Source: CBDATG01 sp965200145 (GTDB lineage: Bacteria; Chloroflexota; Dehalococcoidia; Lucifugimonadales; Lucifugimonadaceae). From it: 64,000 bases of DNA. The notes beneath the pieces are model-generated. The model was not told where the DNA came from. It was given only the letters and a program-made list of their open reading frames with translations, and ran no database searches. Positions 1 through 8,864 of this stretch are shown here, in pieces (position 1 is the first letter of the stretch; every line of letters starts with the position of its first letter). The position numbers were made by a program, and so were the translations under genes. The stretch spans positions 310,001 through 374,000 of the forward strand of contig CBDATG010000002.1 in NCBI GenBank assembly GCA_965200145.1, read 5' to 3'.

Positions 1-1245
1 GCGTTCATTCTCTGAGGTCAGATGCTCGTCTGATCCGGAACCGTGCTGGACAGTCCTGACGAAATCGGCGGCGTGTGTAGCTGAACGGCGGCCGAACACT
101 ACCGTGTCCAAAAGGGAGTTTGCGCCGAGCCGATTGGCACCGTGAACACTGACGTTGGCGCATTCGCCAGCGGCGTATAGGCCAGGGACAACGGTCGCCC
201 CGTCTACGTCTGTCTTGATTCCGCCCATGATGTAGTGCACACCAGGTCTGACCGGCACTGGTTGCTCTGCCAAATCGATACCGAGGAACTCTACCGCCAC
301 CTCTTGCAGATACCCAAGTCGGTCTTCGATGAAATCTCGACCGAGGTGGCGCATGTCAAGCATGACGTTACCGTCGATACCTCTGCCTTCGTTAATCTCT
401 GTCTGCTCAGAACGCGATACCACATCCCTTGACGCCAATTCCTCATACTCAGGCGCGTATCGCAACATGAAGCGCTCGCCATCGGAGTTAAGCAGGTGGG
501 CCCCTTCGCCGCGTGCTGCCTCAGAGAGCAGGATGCCGGTTCTTGCAAGCGTAGTGGGGTGGTACTGCACCATCTCCATGTCCATCAGCGGCACCCCTGC
601 CCGCCACGCCAACGCGAGCCCGTCGCCAGTGCAGATCAACGCATTCGTCGACGGTTCGAAAACCCTGCCCGCACCGCCGGATGCCACAATCACGGCTTTT
701 GCCCAGATTGCGTGGAACTCTCCTGTCTTGATGTCAAGACCGATCACACCGACGCAACGTCCATCTTCAATGATGAGGTCAGATACGAACCACTCTTCGT
801 AGACATTCAAGTTGTGCTTTAGAGCCTGCTCGTAAAGGACATGCAGGATAGCGGAGCCAGTGATTGCACCTACGAAGAATGTTCTTGCAACCAGCTGTCC
901 GCCGAACCGTCTCGTTCCCAGTCGGCCATCTTCGCCGCGGCTGAAGATGACGCCCATGCGTTCAAGTTCGATCACCGCGTCACCGGCTTCCCTGGACATT
1001 ATTTCGACAGCGTCTTGGTCTGCGAGATAGTCGCTACCTTTTATCGTGTCTAGCGCGTGGCCTTCCCAGTCGTCGCCGCGGTCGGTCAGCGGCGCGTTGA
1101 TCCCGCCCTGCGCCGCATTTGAGTGGCTTCGGACAGGATGGACCTTCGATATGACCGCGACATCCAGACCCTGCGCGGTCGCTTCTACGGCCGCGCGCAG
1201 TCCCGCTAGACCCGCGCCGATGATTAGGATGTCGTGTTGTAACAA
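1..1245 (-). CDS. sdhA: Succinate dehydrogenase / fumarate reductase flavoprotein subunit, 3' end outside window
   Basis: About 415 codons are visible and the frame stays open to base 1, so the C-terminus lies beyond the left edge. Near the N-terminus are an FAD dinucleotide-binding motif (IIGAGLAG) and the flavin-attachment signature HPVRSHSNAAQGG. Further on come ALAWRAG and the HYIMGGI stretch typical of SdhA/FrdA. This subunit oxidises succinate or reduces fumarate at covalently bound FAD on the cytoplasmic side of the membrane complex. L-aspartate oxidase is a relative, but the HSNAAQGG form favours SdhA/FrdA. An in-frame TGA lies upstream, and the best start I find is TTG at 1245, just before the HDILIIGAG strand, without a clear ribosome site. 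It is the last visible gene of a minus-strand run and begins 14 bases after the NUDIX gene ends. Confidence 0.88.
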   Translation of the reverse strand, partial: MLQHDILIIGAGLAGLRAAVEATAQGLDVAVISKVHPVRSHSNAAQGGINAPLTDRGDDWEGHALDTIKGSDYLADQDAVEIMSREAGDAVIELERMGVIFSRGEDGRLGTRRFGGQLVARTFFVGAITGSAILHVLYEQALKHNLNVYEEWFVSDLIIEDGRCVGVIGLDIKTGEFHAIWAKAVIVASGGAGRVFEPSTNALICTGDGLALAWRAGVPLMDMEMVQYHPTTLARTGILLSEAARGEGAHLLNSDGERFMLRYAPEYEELASRDVVSRSEQTEINEGRGIDGNVMLDMRHLGRDFIEDRLGYLQEVAVEFLGIDLAEQPVPVRPGVHYIMGGIKTDVDGATVVPGLYAAGECANVSVHGANRLGANSLLDTVVFGRRSATHAADFVRTVQHGSGSDEHLTSENER

Positions 1246-1259
1246 CGTGGGGAACGGAT

Positions 1260-1865
1260 TCAGTGAGCCTGCGGTCGATGCATCGGGAGGAGACGCGGGT
1301 TCGATGTGGATGCTAGCGACATAGCCGCGACCGTTAAAGCGTCATCGATTGCGTTTTCTGCGATCAGTTTCCAAACCTCTGCCACCGTCATCGGCAACAC
1401 GCGAATATCTTCAAGTTTATCCTGCGCAAGCGGATCCTGCGTTAGCGACCGCGCGACGTAGACATGGCTGTATTCGGTGCTGTAACCCGTCACCGGATAG
1501 AGTCCGCCGATGCGATCCAACTGGTCCGCCCGCACTCCCGCCTCTTCACGGAGCTCACGTTGCGCCGTCGCATCAACCGACTCACCGGCCTCGCAGGTCC
1601 CTGATGGAAGTTCGATTGAGTACTTACCCACCGACGGCCGCCACTGCTCAATCATTAGAACCTTGCCATCATCGGTGACTGGTATCAAAACGACCGATCC
1701 GGGGTGTTCAATGATGTCCTTCTCCACTTCGGGCCCGCCCGGAAGTGATAACAGATCGGTCCGAAGGTTGAACTTGCCACCACGGTGCACCGTCCACGAC
1801 GAACTCCTGAGATGCTTGGCAGGCCGCCTGACCGCGTCAGATGCAGTCTCTGTTCGATCGCTCAT
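1260..1865 (-). CDS. NUDIX hydrolase, ADP-ribose pyrophosphatase-like
   Basis: A 201-residue protein with a complete NUDIX box at about residues 89-111 (G-x5-E-x7-REL-x-EEAG). These acidic residues bind the divalent metal that drives hydrolysis of nucleoside diphosphates linked to another group. The region before the box (VLMIEQWRPSVGKYSIELPSG) resembles the ADP-ribose pyrophosphatase branch, so ADP-ribose is the likeliest substrate, but this is not proven by sequence. The ATG at 1865 is chosen because it overlaps the stop of the upstream HAD gene as ATGA, a typical coupled start. A longer reading to 1988 lies inside the HAD gene and adds an arginine-rich stretch without homology. Confidence 0.88.
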   Translation of the reverse strand: MSDRTETASDAVRRPAKHLRSSSWTVHRGGKFNLRTDLLSLPGGPEVEKDIIEHPGSVVLIPVTDDGKVLMIEQWRPSVGKYSIELPSGTCEAGESVDATAQRELREEAGVRADQLDRIGGLYPVTGYSTEYSHVYVARSLTQDPLAQDKLEDIRVLPMTVAEVWKLIAENAIDDALTVAAMSLASTSNPRLLPMHRPQAH

Positions 1866-2683
1866 TGTGCAACCAGCTGTTCGATCTTCTGCGCCACGCC
1901 ATCGCACAAGGGACCTGCTACCGATTCGTCCGAGGCACTCAGCACCTCTGGAATGTCGGTACCCACAGCAACCCCGAGTCCTGCCCACTTGAGCATCTCA
2001 ACATCGCCCATGCCGTCGCCGAACGCCACGGTGCGCCGTCGGTCCAACCCACGGTATTCAGACACCCACTCCAACGCCTTTACCTTGCCAGCACGCGGCG
2101 ACCCGATCTCACAGAAATGCGCGAGAGACCGTGTTACTAGCGCGGACTCGCCCAGAAGCTTCTCAACCGCCTCAACATGAGAGACTACAAGAGCCGGCCG
2201 ATCAATGCCCACAATTGTCGTCGGACGCAACTGCGCCAAAGCCAGAGGGTCTGTCGTCAGCTTGTGTTCCGCGGATGGACGGCGCGCGACATAGTTCGAT
2301 TCGCTACTCGCCGGCGAGACCCATATGGCATCGTCGACATACACACGTATCTCCAATCCATGCGTCATGAAATATTCAATGGCGGCTGAAGCGATGCCCG
2401 GCTCAATACGTTCATGGGTTAACACTTCAAGGCTCTGACCATCTATGATCATCGCGCCTTGGTAGCAGATTAAGTCACCGTTCGCTCCGATTTGCTCATG
2501 CACGCGAAGCGCCGCGCTCCGCATCCTACCAGTGGCAATCGAGAAACGCCATCCTCTAGCGGTTGCAGACTCAACAGCACGCACCGTCCGTTCTGTGCAA
2601 ACGGACGCTTCGTAACCTGTTGAGCCTAACGGGATTATCGTACCGTCAATGTCGCACACGATGTTGCAGTAAGATTCGCTCAC
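1862..2683 (-). CDS. HAD-superfamily (Cof-type) phosphatase
   Basis: A 273-residue protein with the HAD motifs in order: DIDGT at residues 11-15 (nucleophile Asp), SIATGR in motif II, a conserved Lys in KALEW, and GDGMGDVEML in motif IV. The long insert between motifs II and III is the class IIB cap of Cof-like sugar phosphatases. It is probably a cytoplasmic phosphatase acting on a phosphorylated sugar or nucleotide; the substrate cannot be read from sequence. Its stop overlaps the start of the NUDIX gene by four bases, so the two are probably co-translated. Confidence 0.85.
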   Translation of the reverse strand: MSESYCNIVCDIDGTIIPLGSTGYEASVCTERTVRAVESATARGWRFSIATGRMRSAALRVHEQIGANGDLICYQGAMIIDGQSLEVLTHERIEPGIASAAIEYFMTHGLEIRVYVDDAIWVSPASSESNYVARRPSAEHKLTTDPLALAQLRPTTIVGIDRPALVVSHVEAVEKLLGESALVTRSLAHFCEIGSPRAGKVKALEWVSEYRGLDRRRTVAFGDGMGDVEMLKWAGLGVAVGTDIPEVLSASDESVAGPLCDGVAQKIEQLVAQ

Positions 2684-2731
2684 GGCATCGACCGAACCGT
2701 ATCGTTGAATCCCAATCTACGAGCTAACACC

Positions 2732-2818
2732 ATGAAGAACATATCCCCGAGGATTATCTTATGGGCGATCATCATGGTAACGGTTCTGACGATGATGTAC
2801 TTCGCGCTACGCGGGTGA
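2732..2818 (+). CDS. Possible 28-residue single-pass membrane peptide
   Basis: This short plus-strand frame encodes MKNISPR followed by about 17 hydrophobic residues (from IILWAIIMV) and ends ALRG. It has the layout of a positively charged N-terminus with one membrane helix. It lies in the gap between folK and the HAD gene and runs antisense over the last 12 bases of folK. There is no recognisable ribosome site and no neighbour on its strand, so it may be a chance frame. It is listed because the composition is more protein-like than usual for such a short frame. Confidence 0.22.
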   Translation: MKNISPRIILWAIIMVTVLTMMYFALRG

Positions 2819-3331
2819 GACGACTTGATCTCGCTGTTTCAACTGTGCGAGCGTGCCCAGTCTTACTATCCCAGAGGTTGAGACATCCGCACACAGTTCG
2901 CTGATTGTCCTATTCACAGTCGGATGCTGGAGACTAGGAGCGACATCTGACAAGGGCACCAGCACGAAAGCACGATCGTGTGCGCGAGGGTGCGGGACGG
3001 TTAATCGAGGCGAGTCAATCTTTAACGAACCGTAGAAGAGGATGTCAAGGTCAAGCGTTCGCGGGGCATTGCGGACAGTACGGATGCGCCCGTGGTTGCG
3101 CTCGATCGCTAGCATCCCATCAAGTAACTGAATCGGCGAGAGGGCAGTATCCAAGCCAACAACCATGTTCAGATATCGATTTTGAGGGCTCGGCACATCG
3201 CATGGCTCGGTATCGTAAACCTGACTCAACGCGATGACTTCGCCGAGGTCTCGCATGGCATTGACAGCCGAGTCAAGATACCTCGCCCGATCACCGATGT
3301 TGCTTCCAACCCCGATGTACGCCGTTTCCAA
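2807..3331 (-). CDS. folK: 2-amino-4-hydroxy-6-hydroxymethyldihydropteridine pyrophosphokinase
   Basis: A 174-residue HPPK, the usual length. It starts AYIGVGSNIGDR (the family's substrate-loop region) and carries the signature RTLDLDILFYG at residues 91-101, whose aspartates bind the two Mg ions. It transfers pyrophosphate from ATP to 6-hydroxymethyl-dihydropterin in folate synthesis. Its start lies 17 bases after the end of folP on the same strand, so the two consecutive pathway steps are probably one transcript. Confidence 0.95.
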   Translation of the reverse strand: METAYIGVGSNIGDRARYLDSAVNAMRDLGEVIALSQVYDTEPCDVPSPQNRYLNMVVGLDTALSPIQLLDGMLAIERNHGRIRTVRNAPRTLDLDILFYGSLKIDSPRLTVPHPRAHDRAFVLVPLSDVAPSLQHPTVNRTISELCADVSTSGIVRLGTLAQLKQRDQVVSPA

Positions 3332-3348
3332 TCCTGCCGACCTATCGT

Positions 3349-4305
3349 TCAGACCTCGCGTCTGATCGCCCGCAACGCACGGTCGCTGATGCCGTTCATG
3401 TCCGGCGACCAGCCCCTGACGAATGCATCTGCGACCTTGACGACATTGGCCATTGACTTAACCTCGTGAACTCTGACCATGTCGGCACCGCCCATAACCG
3501 CGAGCGTAGTGGCGGCGGCATTGCCATCTATTGTCCGATGCGGCGATTCATCAAGAATGGCAGCGATGAACGATTTTCGGGATGGACCTACGAGCATCGG
3601 ATAGTCTCCAACAGCATCCCGTATCTCGCGGAGCCTTCGCATGGCGTCTAGGCTGTGCTGGGCATTCTTAGCGAAGCCAATGCCAGGGTCTATGATGATG
3701 CGTGTCTCTCCCACACCGCTGTCAATCGCACGCTCTACAGCCGAAGCGAGGTCAGAGGCGATTTCACCCGGCACATCGTCATACTCAGCGACCTGCTTGT
3801 TGTGGCAAACGACGATGTCCGCATCATGATCAGCCGCCACTGCTGCCATATCCGGGTCGCTCAGCATTGAGACATCGTTGATGACCGAGGCGCCGTGTTT
3901 CAAAGCCGTATCCGCTACTTTAGATTTGCGAGTGTCAATGCTTATCGGTACTTTAACCCGCGCCGACAACCCCTCAACGACAGGAAGGACGCGTTCCATC
4001 TCCTCGTCGGCTGAAACCGGTTGTGCGTCCCGATAAACCGACGCGGGACGTGTTGACTCACCACCCACATCGATGGCATCAGCACCTTCCGACTCCATGA
4101 TTACTGCCTGATCAATCGAGTTCGACACCCAGTTATCGCCTCGCATTGTGCCATCACCCGAAAACGAGTCAGGCGTCACATTGAGAATGGCCATCACGTA
4201 TGTCCGCGCGCCCCAAGCGAAAGACTTACGACTAACTATCGACGAAATGTCGACATCGGTATCGGATGATGGTCCAAGCATGATGATAGGCGAGAGTTGA
4301 CACAA
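3349..4305 (-). CDS. folP: Dihydropteroate synthase
   Basis: A 318-residue TIM-barrel enzyme that condenses the pterin pyrophosphate made by FolK with p-aminobenzoate. It has the two pterin-binding signatures, ILNVTPDSFS at residues 40-49 and DVGGESTRP near residue 90, then DVSM, DPGIGF and the GPSRKSF region. The N-terminus is about 30 residues longer than in many homologues; an alternative ATG at residue 9 (position 4281) would shorten it slightly. A minus-strand TAGAAT box at 4335-4340 is a plausible promoter element. It is divergent from the carboxyltransferase gene. Confidence 0.95.
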   Translation of the reverse strand: MCQLSPIIMLGPSSDTDVDISSIVSRKSFAWGARTYVMAILNVTPDSFSGDGTMRGDNWVSNSIDQAVIMESEGADAIDVGGESTRPASVYRDAQPVSADEEMERVLPVVEGLSARVKVPISIDTRKSKVADTALKHGASVINDVSMLSDPDMAAVAADHDADIVVCHNKQVAEYDDVPGEIASDLASAVERAIDSGVGETRIIIDPGIGFAKNAQHSLDAMRRLREIRDAVGDYPMLVGPSRKSFIAAILDESPHRTIDGNAAATTLAVMGGADMVRVHEVKSMANVVKVADAFVRGWSPDMNGISDRALRAIRREV

Positions 4306-4334
4306 TTAAACAGAGAGCGCGAGCCTGCGATAAG

Positions 4335-4340
4335 ATTCTA
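4335..4340 (-). promoter_or_regulatory. Candidate -10 element TAGAAT upstream of folP
   Basis: Read on the minus strand, the hexamer TAGAAT lies about 30 bases before the folP start codon. The same hexamer recurs at a similar distance before several other genes in this window. No convincing -35 box is visible. Confidence 0.35.
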
Positions 4341-4395
4341 ATCTGGCGTTGCAGGAGCGACCGGTTCATAGCGCATTTCGCATCCGCACCTAACG

Positions 4396-5979
4396 ATGTC
4401 TCAAGAACAACCATCAACCAATGACGAGTCGACGCTCCAGTCTGGTGTGTCAGCGTTGGAGACACGACGATCGAATGCGTTGATGGGCGGCGGCGAACGC
4501 AGGCTCAAATCCCAGAGAGACCGTGGGAAGCTGACAGCGCGCGACAGACTCGCAATGCTCTTTGACGGCGGCGACTTTACCGAAATCGACTCTTTCGTCG
4601 CACATCGATCGACAGACTTGGGATTGGACAAACAGCGTTACGAAGGAGACTCTGTAGTAACGGCATGGGGCGCGTTGGGTGGTCGAACGGTATTCGCCTA
4701 CGCGCAGGATTTCACAGTGTTGGGAGGTTCGCTGTCGCAAGCCGCCGCACAGAAAATCGTCAAAGTGATGGATCACGCCATGAAGGTAGGCGCGCCGATC
4801 GTCGGCATAAACGATTCTGGCGGTGCGAGGATCCAAGAAGGGATCGATTCCTTGGCCGGATATGGCGAGGTGTTTCGCAGAAACACGCTGGCTTCCGGCG
4901 TCGTACCGCAAATCACCGTCATCGCCGGACCGTGTGCCGGCGGAGCGGTGTATTCGCCCGCAATGACGGATTTCATATTCATGGTTGAAGGCATTGGGCA
5001 GATGTACATCACCGGCCCGGATGTGGTCAAATCTGTCACCGGCGAGGACGTGACTCACGAACAGCTCGGTGGCGCGAGCACACATGCCGCTTTGAGTGGG
5101 GTGGCGCATTGGTCTTTCGCAGACGAGCCAAGCTGCTACGCAGGAGTGCGCGAGCTACTTAGCTACCTGCCGCCGAACAACGCATCGCAACCGCCCAGCG
5201 TAGTTTCGGATGACCCGACCTCGCGACAATCCGAGCGTCTACTTGACATCTTGCCCGACGACCCGAACCAACCGTACGACGTGCTAGAAGTGTTGGATGA
5301 GGTGTTTGATGATGCCGAGTACATGCAGGTTCATGAGACGTTCGCACCGAATATCGTGGTAGGTTTCGGACGGATCGCCGGCCAGGTGATAGGTTTCGTA
5401 GCGAATCAGCCGAATGTCATGTCGGGAGTGTTGGACATTGATGCGTCCGACAAAGGCGCGAGATTCGTTAGGTTTTGCGATTCCTTCAACATACCTGTGC
5501 TGACGTTGGTCGACGTACCGGGTTTCATGCCCGGAACGGCTCAAGAACAGGGTGGAATCATCCGACACGGCGCAAAGATGCTGTATGCCTACTCGGAAGC
5601 GACAGTGCCGAAGGTTACTCTGATACTGCGAAAGGCGTACGGCGGCGCGTATATCGTGATGGGTAGCAAAGAGCTACGTTGCGATGTCAACTTGGCATGG
5701 CCGTCGGCTGAGATTGCAGTGATGGGGCCTGAAGGTGCGGTAAATGTGATTCGTCGCCGGGAGATAGCGGCCGCTGACGATCCGGAATCGGCCCGGTCGG
5801 AGATGGTCGCAGATTACCGCGCAACCTTCGCGAACCCCTACATCGCCGCCAATCGTGGCTACATAGACGATGTAATCGATCCACGCACGACAAGGTCAAG
5901 GATCAGTGACGCGTTTCGAATGTTGGCGACTAAGGTAGATGAATTGCCGGCCAAGAAGCACGGGAACATCCCGCTATGA
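4396..5979 (+). CDS. Acyl-CoA carboxylase carboxyltransferase subunit (propionyl/methylmalonyl-CoA type)
   Basis: A 527-residue protein of the PccB/MmdA family, the usual size. Visible landmarks are GGGERRLKSQRDRGKLTARDRL at the N-terminus, the acyl-CoA oxyanion-hole region DSGGARIQEG, and in the C-terminal half DVPGFMPGTAQEQGGIIRHG and ILRKAYGGAYIVM. These are the two crotonase-like halves that move a carboxyl group between biotin and acyl-CoA. Whether the partner is a biotin carboxylase or a decarboxylase complex cannot be told; neither is in the window. It overlaps the next gene by four bases (ATGA). Confidence 0.92.
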   Translation: MSQEQPSTNDESTLQSGVSALETRRSNALMGGGERRLKSQRDRGKLTARDRLAMLFDGGDFTEIDSFVAHRSTDLGLDKQRYEGDSVVTAWGALGGRTVFAYAQDFTVLGGSLSQAAAQKIVKVMDHAMKVGAPIVGINDSGGARIQEGIDSLAGYGEVFRRNTLASGVVPQITVIAGPCAGGAVYSPAMTDFIFMVEGIGQMYITGPDVVKSVTGEDVTHEQLGGASTHAALSGVAHWSFADEPSCYAGVRELLSYLPPNNASQPPSVVSDDPTSRQSERLLDILPDDPNQPYDVLEVLDEVFDDAEYMQVHETFAPNIVVGFGRIAGQVIGFVANQPNVMSGVLDIDASDKGARFVRFCDSFNIPVLTLVDVPGFMPGTAQEQGGIIRHGAKMLYAYSEATVPKVTLILRKAYGGAYIVMGSKELRCDVNLAWPSAEIAVMGPEGAVNVIRRREIAAADDPESARSEMVADYRATFANPYIAANRGYIDDVIDPRTTRSRISDAFRMLATKVDELPAKKHGNIPL

Positions 5980-6401
5980 TGCGTGATACACCGACACGGC
6001 AGTTGTCACCCAATGCAGTCTCGCGTGACGAGTTCGTCAAGGCGGTAACCCGAATGGCGAACGAAGTGTGGGACTTTCACAACCGATGGGGCTTCGGATC
6101 GGGTATGTTCGCGGCTACTGACCCTTCTGAAGTCATCTCGGAACGAACTGCCATCCTAGAGGAAGAGACAGACGAACTCGCCGAGGCAGTGGCGGCCTCT
6201 TTCCAACGCGGAGTGGCGGACGAAGCGGCGGATGTGCTATTCGTCGCGATGGGGCACGTCGAAGCCCTAGGATTAACAGGTATTGAATCGGTGGATCGAG
6301 TTACCGCGAAGAACTCGGCGAAGACAGAATCGACCCACGCAATACGGAGCGACACTGGAAAGCTGCTACCGAAGGAAGGTAAACCTCATAAATGGCGGTA
6401 A
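5976..6401 (+). CDS. MazG-like all-alpha nucleotide pyrophosphohydrolase domain protein
   Basis: A 141-residue protein. The region EEETDELAEAV followed about 15 residues later by DEAADVLFVAMG fits the paired ExxE and ExxD helices of MazG/dUTPase-type enzymes, where four acidic residues bind Mg. Such proteins hydrolyse nucleoside triphosphates to monophosphates, often as house-cleaning enzymes. The exact substrate is unknown. It starts inside the stop codon of the carboxyltransferase gene, so translation is probably coupled. A second ATG follows immediately at 5979. Confidence 0.72.
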   Translation: MMRDTPTRQLSPNAVSRDEFVKAVTRMANEVWDFHNRWGFGSGMFAATDPSEVISERTAILEEETDELAEAVAASFQRGVADEAADVLFVAMGHVEALGLTGIESVDRVTAKNSAKTESTHAIRSDTGKLLPKEGKPHKWR

Positions 6402-6447
6402 ATGTGCTGCCTAATGTGGGTCGTTTACGACGAGGAGGGATGCCAAC

Positions 6448-7647
6448 ATGGATCATGATGCGATAGAGCGTGCCAAGCGACATTTCGGGAACGTGTTAGA
6501 GACGCAAATGGCACGAGTCGAGAGTCTCAAGTCAGCCAGCGAAGTCGTTGACTGGAGCGCGAAAGAAAAGACCATCATCGGCATCATCGGTGGCGACGGT
6601 ATCGGTCCCGCGATCACGGAGACGGCGCGACAGGTGCTTGAGAGACTGCTGTCCGATGCGGTAGAGGCTGGCCGCGTTGAGTTTCGCAACATCGAAGGCC
6701 TGACTATCGAGAACCGTGCCGCCCATTTGCAGTCGATACCAGACGATGTATTGGCAGAAATCAAGGCGTGCGATGTGACGCTGAAGGGTCCAACCACCAC
6801 GCCCGAGAAAGGTGACGATTGGCCGAATCTGGAATCGGCTAATGTTGGAATGCGGAAGGAGCTCGATCTCTTCGCGAATGTGCGCCCTGTCCGCGTCCCT
6901 GCCGAAGGCATTGACTGGATGTTCTTCCGCGAGAACACCGAAGACCTGTACGCTCTGGGTTCCGATGGCATCGACGTTACAGAAGATTTCACCATCGACT
7001 TCCGCCTAATTTCGACTCCGGGGTCCGAGCGAATAATCCGCGCCGCTTTCGAGCACGCTAAGGTCAACGGCCGGACTCGAGTCACGGTCGTCACGAAAGC
7101 GAACATCGTGAAATTGAGCGACGGGCGTTTCTTGCAGGTGGCGGGGCGCGTCGCGGCAGATTACCCCGACATCGAATGGGACAGCTGGTACATCGATATC
7201 ATGACAGCGAAACTCCTAGACACCGCGCGACGTTCGGATTTCCAAGTTTTGGTTATGCCGAACCTGTACGGTGACATCCTCACGGACGAGGCGGCTGAGA
7301 TCCAAGGCGGTGTCGGTACTGCAGGAGCTGCCAACATCGGCACGCGCTACGCAATGTTCGAGGCGATCCACGGATCAGCACCAAGGATGGTAACTGAGGG
7401 GCGCGCCCAGTACGCCGACCCATCATCCATGCTCAAAGCCGCGTCCATGTTGATGTCGCATATTGGATACGCTGAGTTGGGCCGCAAGCTTGATATGGCA
7501 CTGGAGATTTGCGGGCAGTACGAGCGCGAGGTCAAGGTAACCGGACGCGACACAGGTTCAACCGGCAATGAGTTCGGTGATTACGTTGCTGACACTGTCG
7601 GCGCGGCCGATCTTGAGCAACGCTGGAACCGTCAAGTCAATACTTGA
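6448..7647 (+). CDS. icd: Isocitrate/isopropylmalate-type dehydrogenase, probably isocitrate dehydrogenase
   Basis: A 399-residue beta-decarboxylating dehydrogenase. After an N-terminal extension of about 45 residues comes GGDGIGP, then the substrate motif SANVGMRK and arginines in VRPVR, FFRENTEDLY, the catalytic Lys region VVTKANI, the metal aspartates in NLYGDILTDEAAE, and the cofactor site FEAIHGSAP. The gene is followed by malate dehydrogenase, so isocitrate to 2-oxoglutarate in the TCA cycle is the likely role, but isopropylmalate or homoisocitrate cannot be excluded by eye. A GAGGAGGG ribosome site precedes the ATG. Confidence 0.82.
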   Translation: MDHDAIERAKRHFGNVLETQMARVESLKSASEVVDWSAKEKTIIGIIGGDGIGPAITETARQVLERLLSDAVEAGRVEFRNIEGLTIENRAAHLQSIPDDVLAEIKACDVTLKGPTTTPEKGDDWPNLESANVGMRKELDLFANVRPVRVPAEGIDWMFFRENTEDLYALGSDGIDVTEDFTIDFRLISTPGSERIIRAAFEHAKVNGRTRVTVVTKANIVKLSDGRFLQVAGRVAADYPDIEWDSWYIDIMTAKLLDTARRSDFQVLVMPNLYGDILTDEAAEIQGGVGTAGAANIGTRYAMFEAIHGSAPRMVTEGRAQYADPSSMLKAASMLMSHIGYAELGRKLDMALEICGQYEREVKVTGRDTGSTGNEFGDYVADTVGAADLEQRWNRQVNT

Positions 7648-7720
7648 GTCACAAGCAGCGATTGACATCAGGCGGTCACGAGTTGGATTCGTTCGACGAA
7701 ACTAGATGGAGAGGCTCTGT

Positions 7721-8659
7721 ATGAGATTCAAGGTAACAGTAGTCGGGGCAGGCAATGTCGGCGCCACGACGGCGCAACGCATCTATGAACGCGGATATGC
7801 GGACGTCGTGCTGGTTGATGTAGTGGAGGACATGCCGCAAGGCAAGGCGTTAGACCTGCTGGAATCCGGTCCGGTCTTAGGAACAGATGCCCAGATTATT
7901 GGAGCGAACGACTACGAACCGACAGCGGGTTCTGATGTCGTTGTCATCACCGCCGGCATCGCAAGACGACCAGGGATGAGCCGCGACGACCTCTTGTTAA
8001 CAAACATGCGAATAGTAGGAAGCGTCACGGAGCAAGTGGCTCAGCACTCGCCCGATTCCGTACTCGTAGTCGTCTCCAACCCACTAGATGCGATGGTCCA
8101 ACACGCGCACAAGGTATCTGGGTTCCCAAGCGAACGGGTCGTAGGAATGGCAGGGATACTTGACACGGCGCGTTTCAGGACCTTCTTGGCGCAGGAACTG
8201 GGCGTGTCCGTCACGAACATTCAGGCGTACGTTCTAGGTGGCCACGGCGACACGATGGTGCCACTGATTCAGACGACCACAATCGGCGGGTCGCCAGTCA
8301 CGGATCTTATTGACGCGGACAGACTGGAAGAAATCGTGCAACGCACACGCGACGGCGGCGCGGAAATCGTGGGACTACTCAAGACGGGCTCGGCATACTA
8401 CGCGCCGTCAGCGGCCACCGCGCAAATGGTCGAGGCCATCCTGCTAGACCGCAAGGAGATCCTGCCGTGCGCCGCAATGTTGCAAGGACAGTACGGAATA
8501 ACCGGGCTTTATGTCGGCGTGCCAGTCAAGTTGGGCAGTGCAGGCGTAGAGGAGATTATCGAGATCCGGCTCAGCAAGTCTGAGCAGTCCGCGCTAGAGG
8601 CATCCGCCGCGGCCGTGCAAGAGCTGGTGGAAATCATGGACGACGCCGAAATGGAGTAG
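7721..8659 (+). CDS. mdh: Malate dehydrogenase
   Basis: A 312-residue NAD-dependent LDH-like malate dehydrogenase. It has VVGAGNVGATTAQ at the N-terminus, DVVEDMPQGKALDL after the second strand, the substrate arginines in GIARRPGMSRDDLL, VVSNPLD, and the catalytic histidine in GGHGDTMVP. It interconverts malate and oxaloacetate. The start at 7721 is preferred over a 5-codon longer form because GGAGAGG lies six bases before it and the sequence enters the first beta strand at once. It follows the isocitrate dehydrogenase-like gene by 73 bases. Confidence 0.93.
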   Translation: MRFKVTVVGAGNVGATTAQRIYERGYADVVLVDVVEDMPQGKALDLLESGPVLGTDAQIIGANDYEPTAGSDVVVITAGIARRPGMSRDDLLLTNMRIVGSVTEQVAQHSPDSVLVVVSNPLDAMVQHAHKVSGFPSERVVGMAGILDTARFRTFLAQELGVSVTNIQAYVLGGHGDTMVPLIQTTTIGGSPVTDLIDADRLEEIVQRTRDGGAEIVGLLKTGSAYYAPSAATAQMVEAILLDRKEILPCAAMLQGQYGITGLYVGVPVKLGSAGVEEIIEIRLSKSEQSALEASAAAVQELVEIMDDAEME

Positions 8660-8864
8660 CGGAGATCGGCCGTTGTGCGTGAATGATGGCAATGACGATT
8701 AGCAACTCGAATCGGTTTGAGACGACCGATTGGATTGCGTCGCCGACAGCCCGCGGGCTCGCCGATGTCTTCGCAGTCAAGGCCCCCTTCTTCGCGCTCG
8801 AATTCACAATCGGCCGCAAATTCGAACCCGCCGCGGCTGCTCCTACCGACTCCCGCGGATGCGG
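8660..8864. other. Intergenic region between convergent mdh and ribH
   Basis: Two plus-strand genes end on the left and the riboflavin operon ends on the right. The stretch contains a 7-bp inverted repeat (AATCGGT...ACCGATT near 8713-8734) and a 12-base palindrome AGCCCGCGGGCT. Neither has a following T run. I see no credible coding frame. Confidence 0.4.

Noticed and set aside
4450..5109. Minus-strand frame of 219 codons inside the carboxyltransferase gene
   Set aside because: It is antisense to a well-conserved enzyme, is rich in Arg and Cys without motifs, and has no ribosome site.
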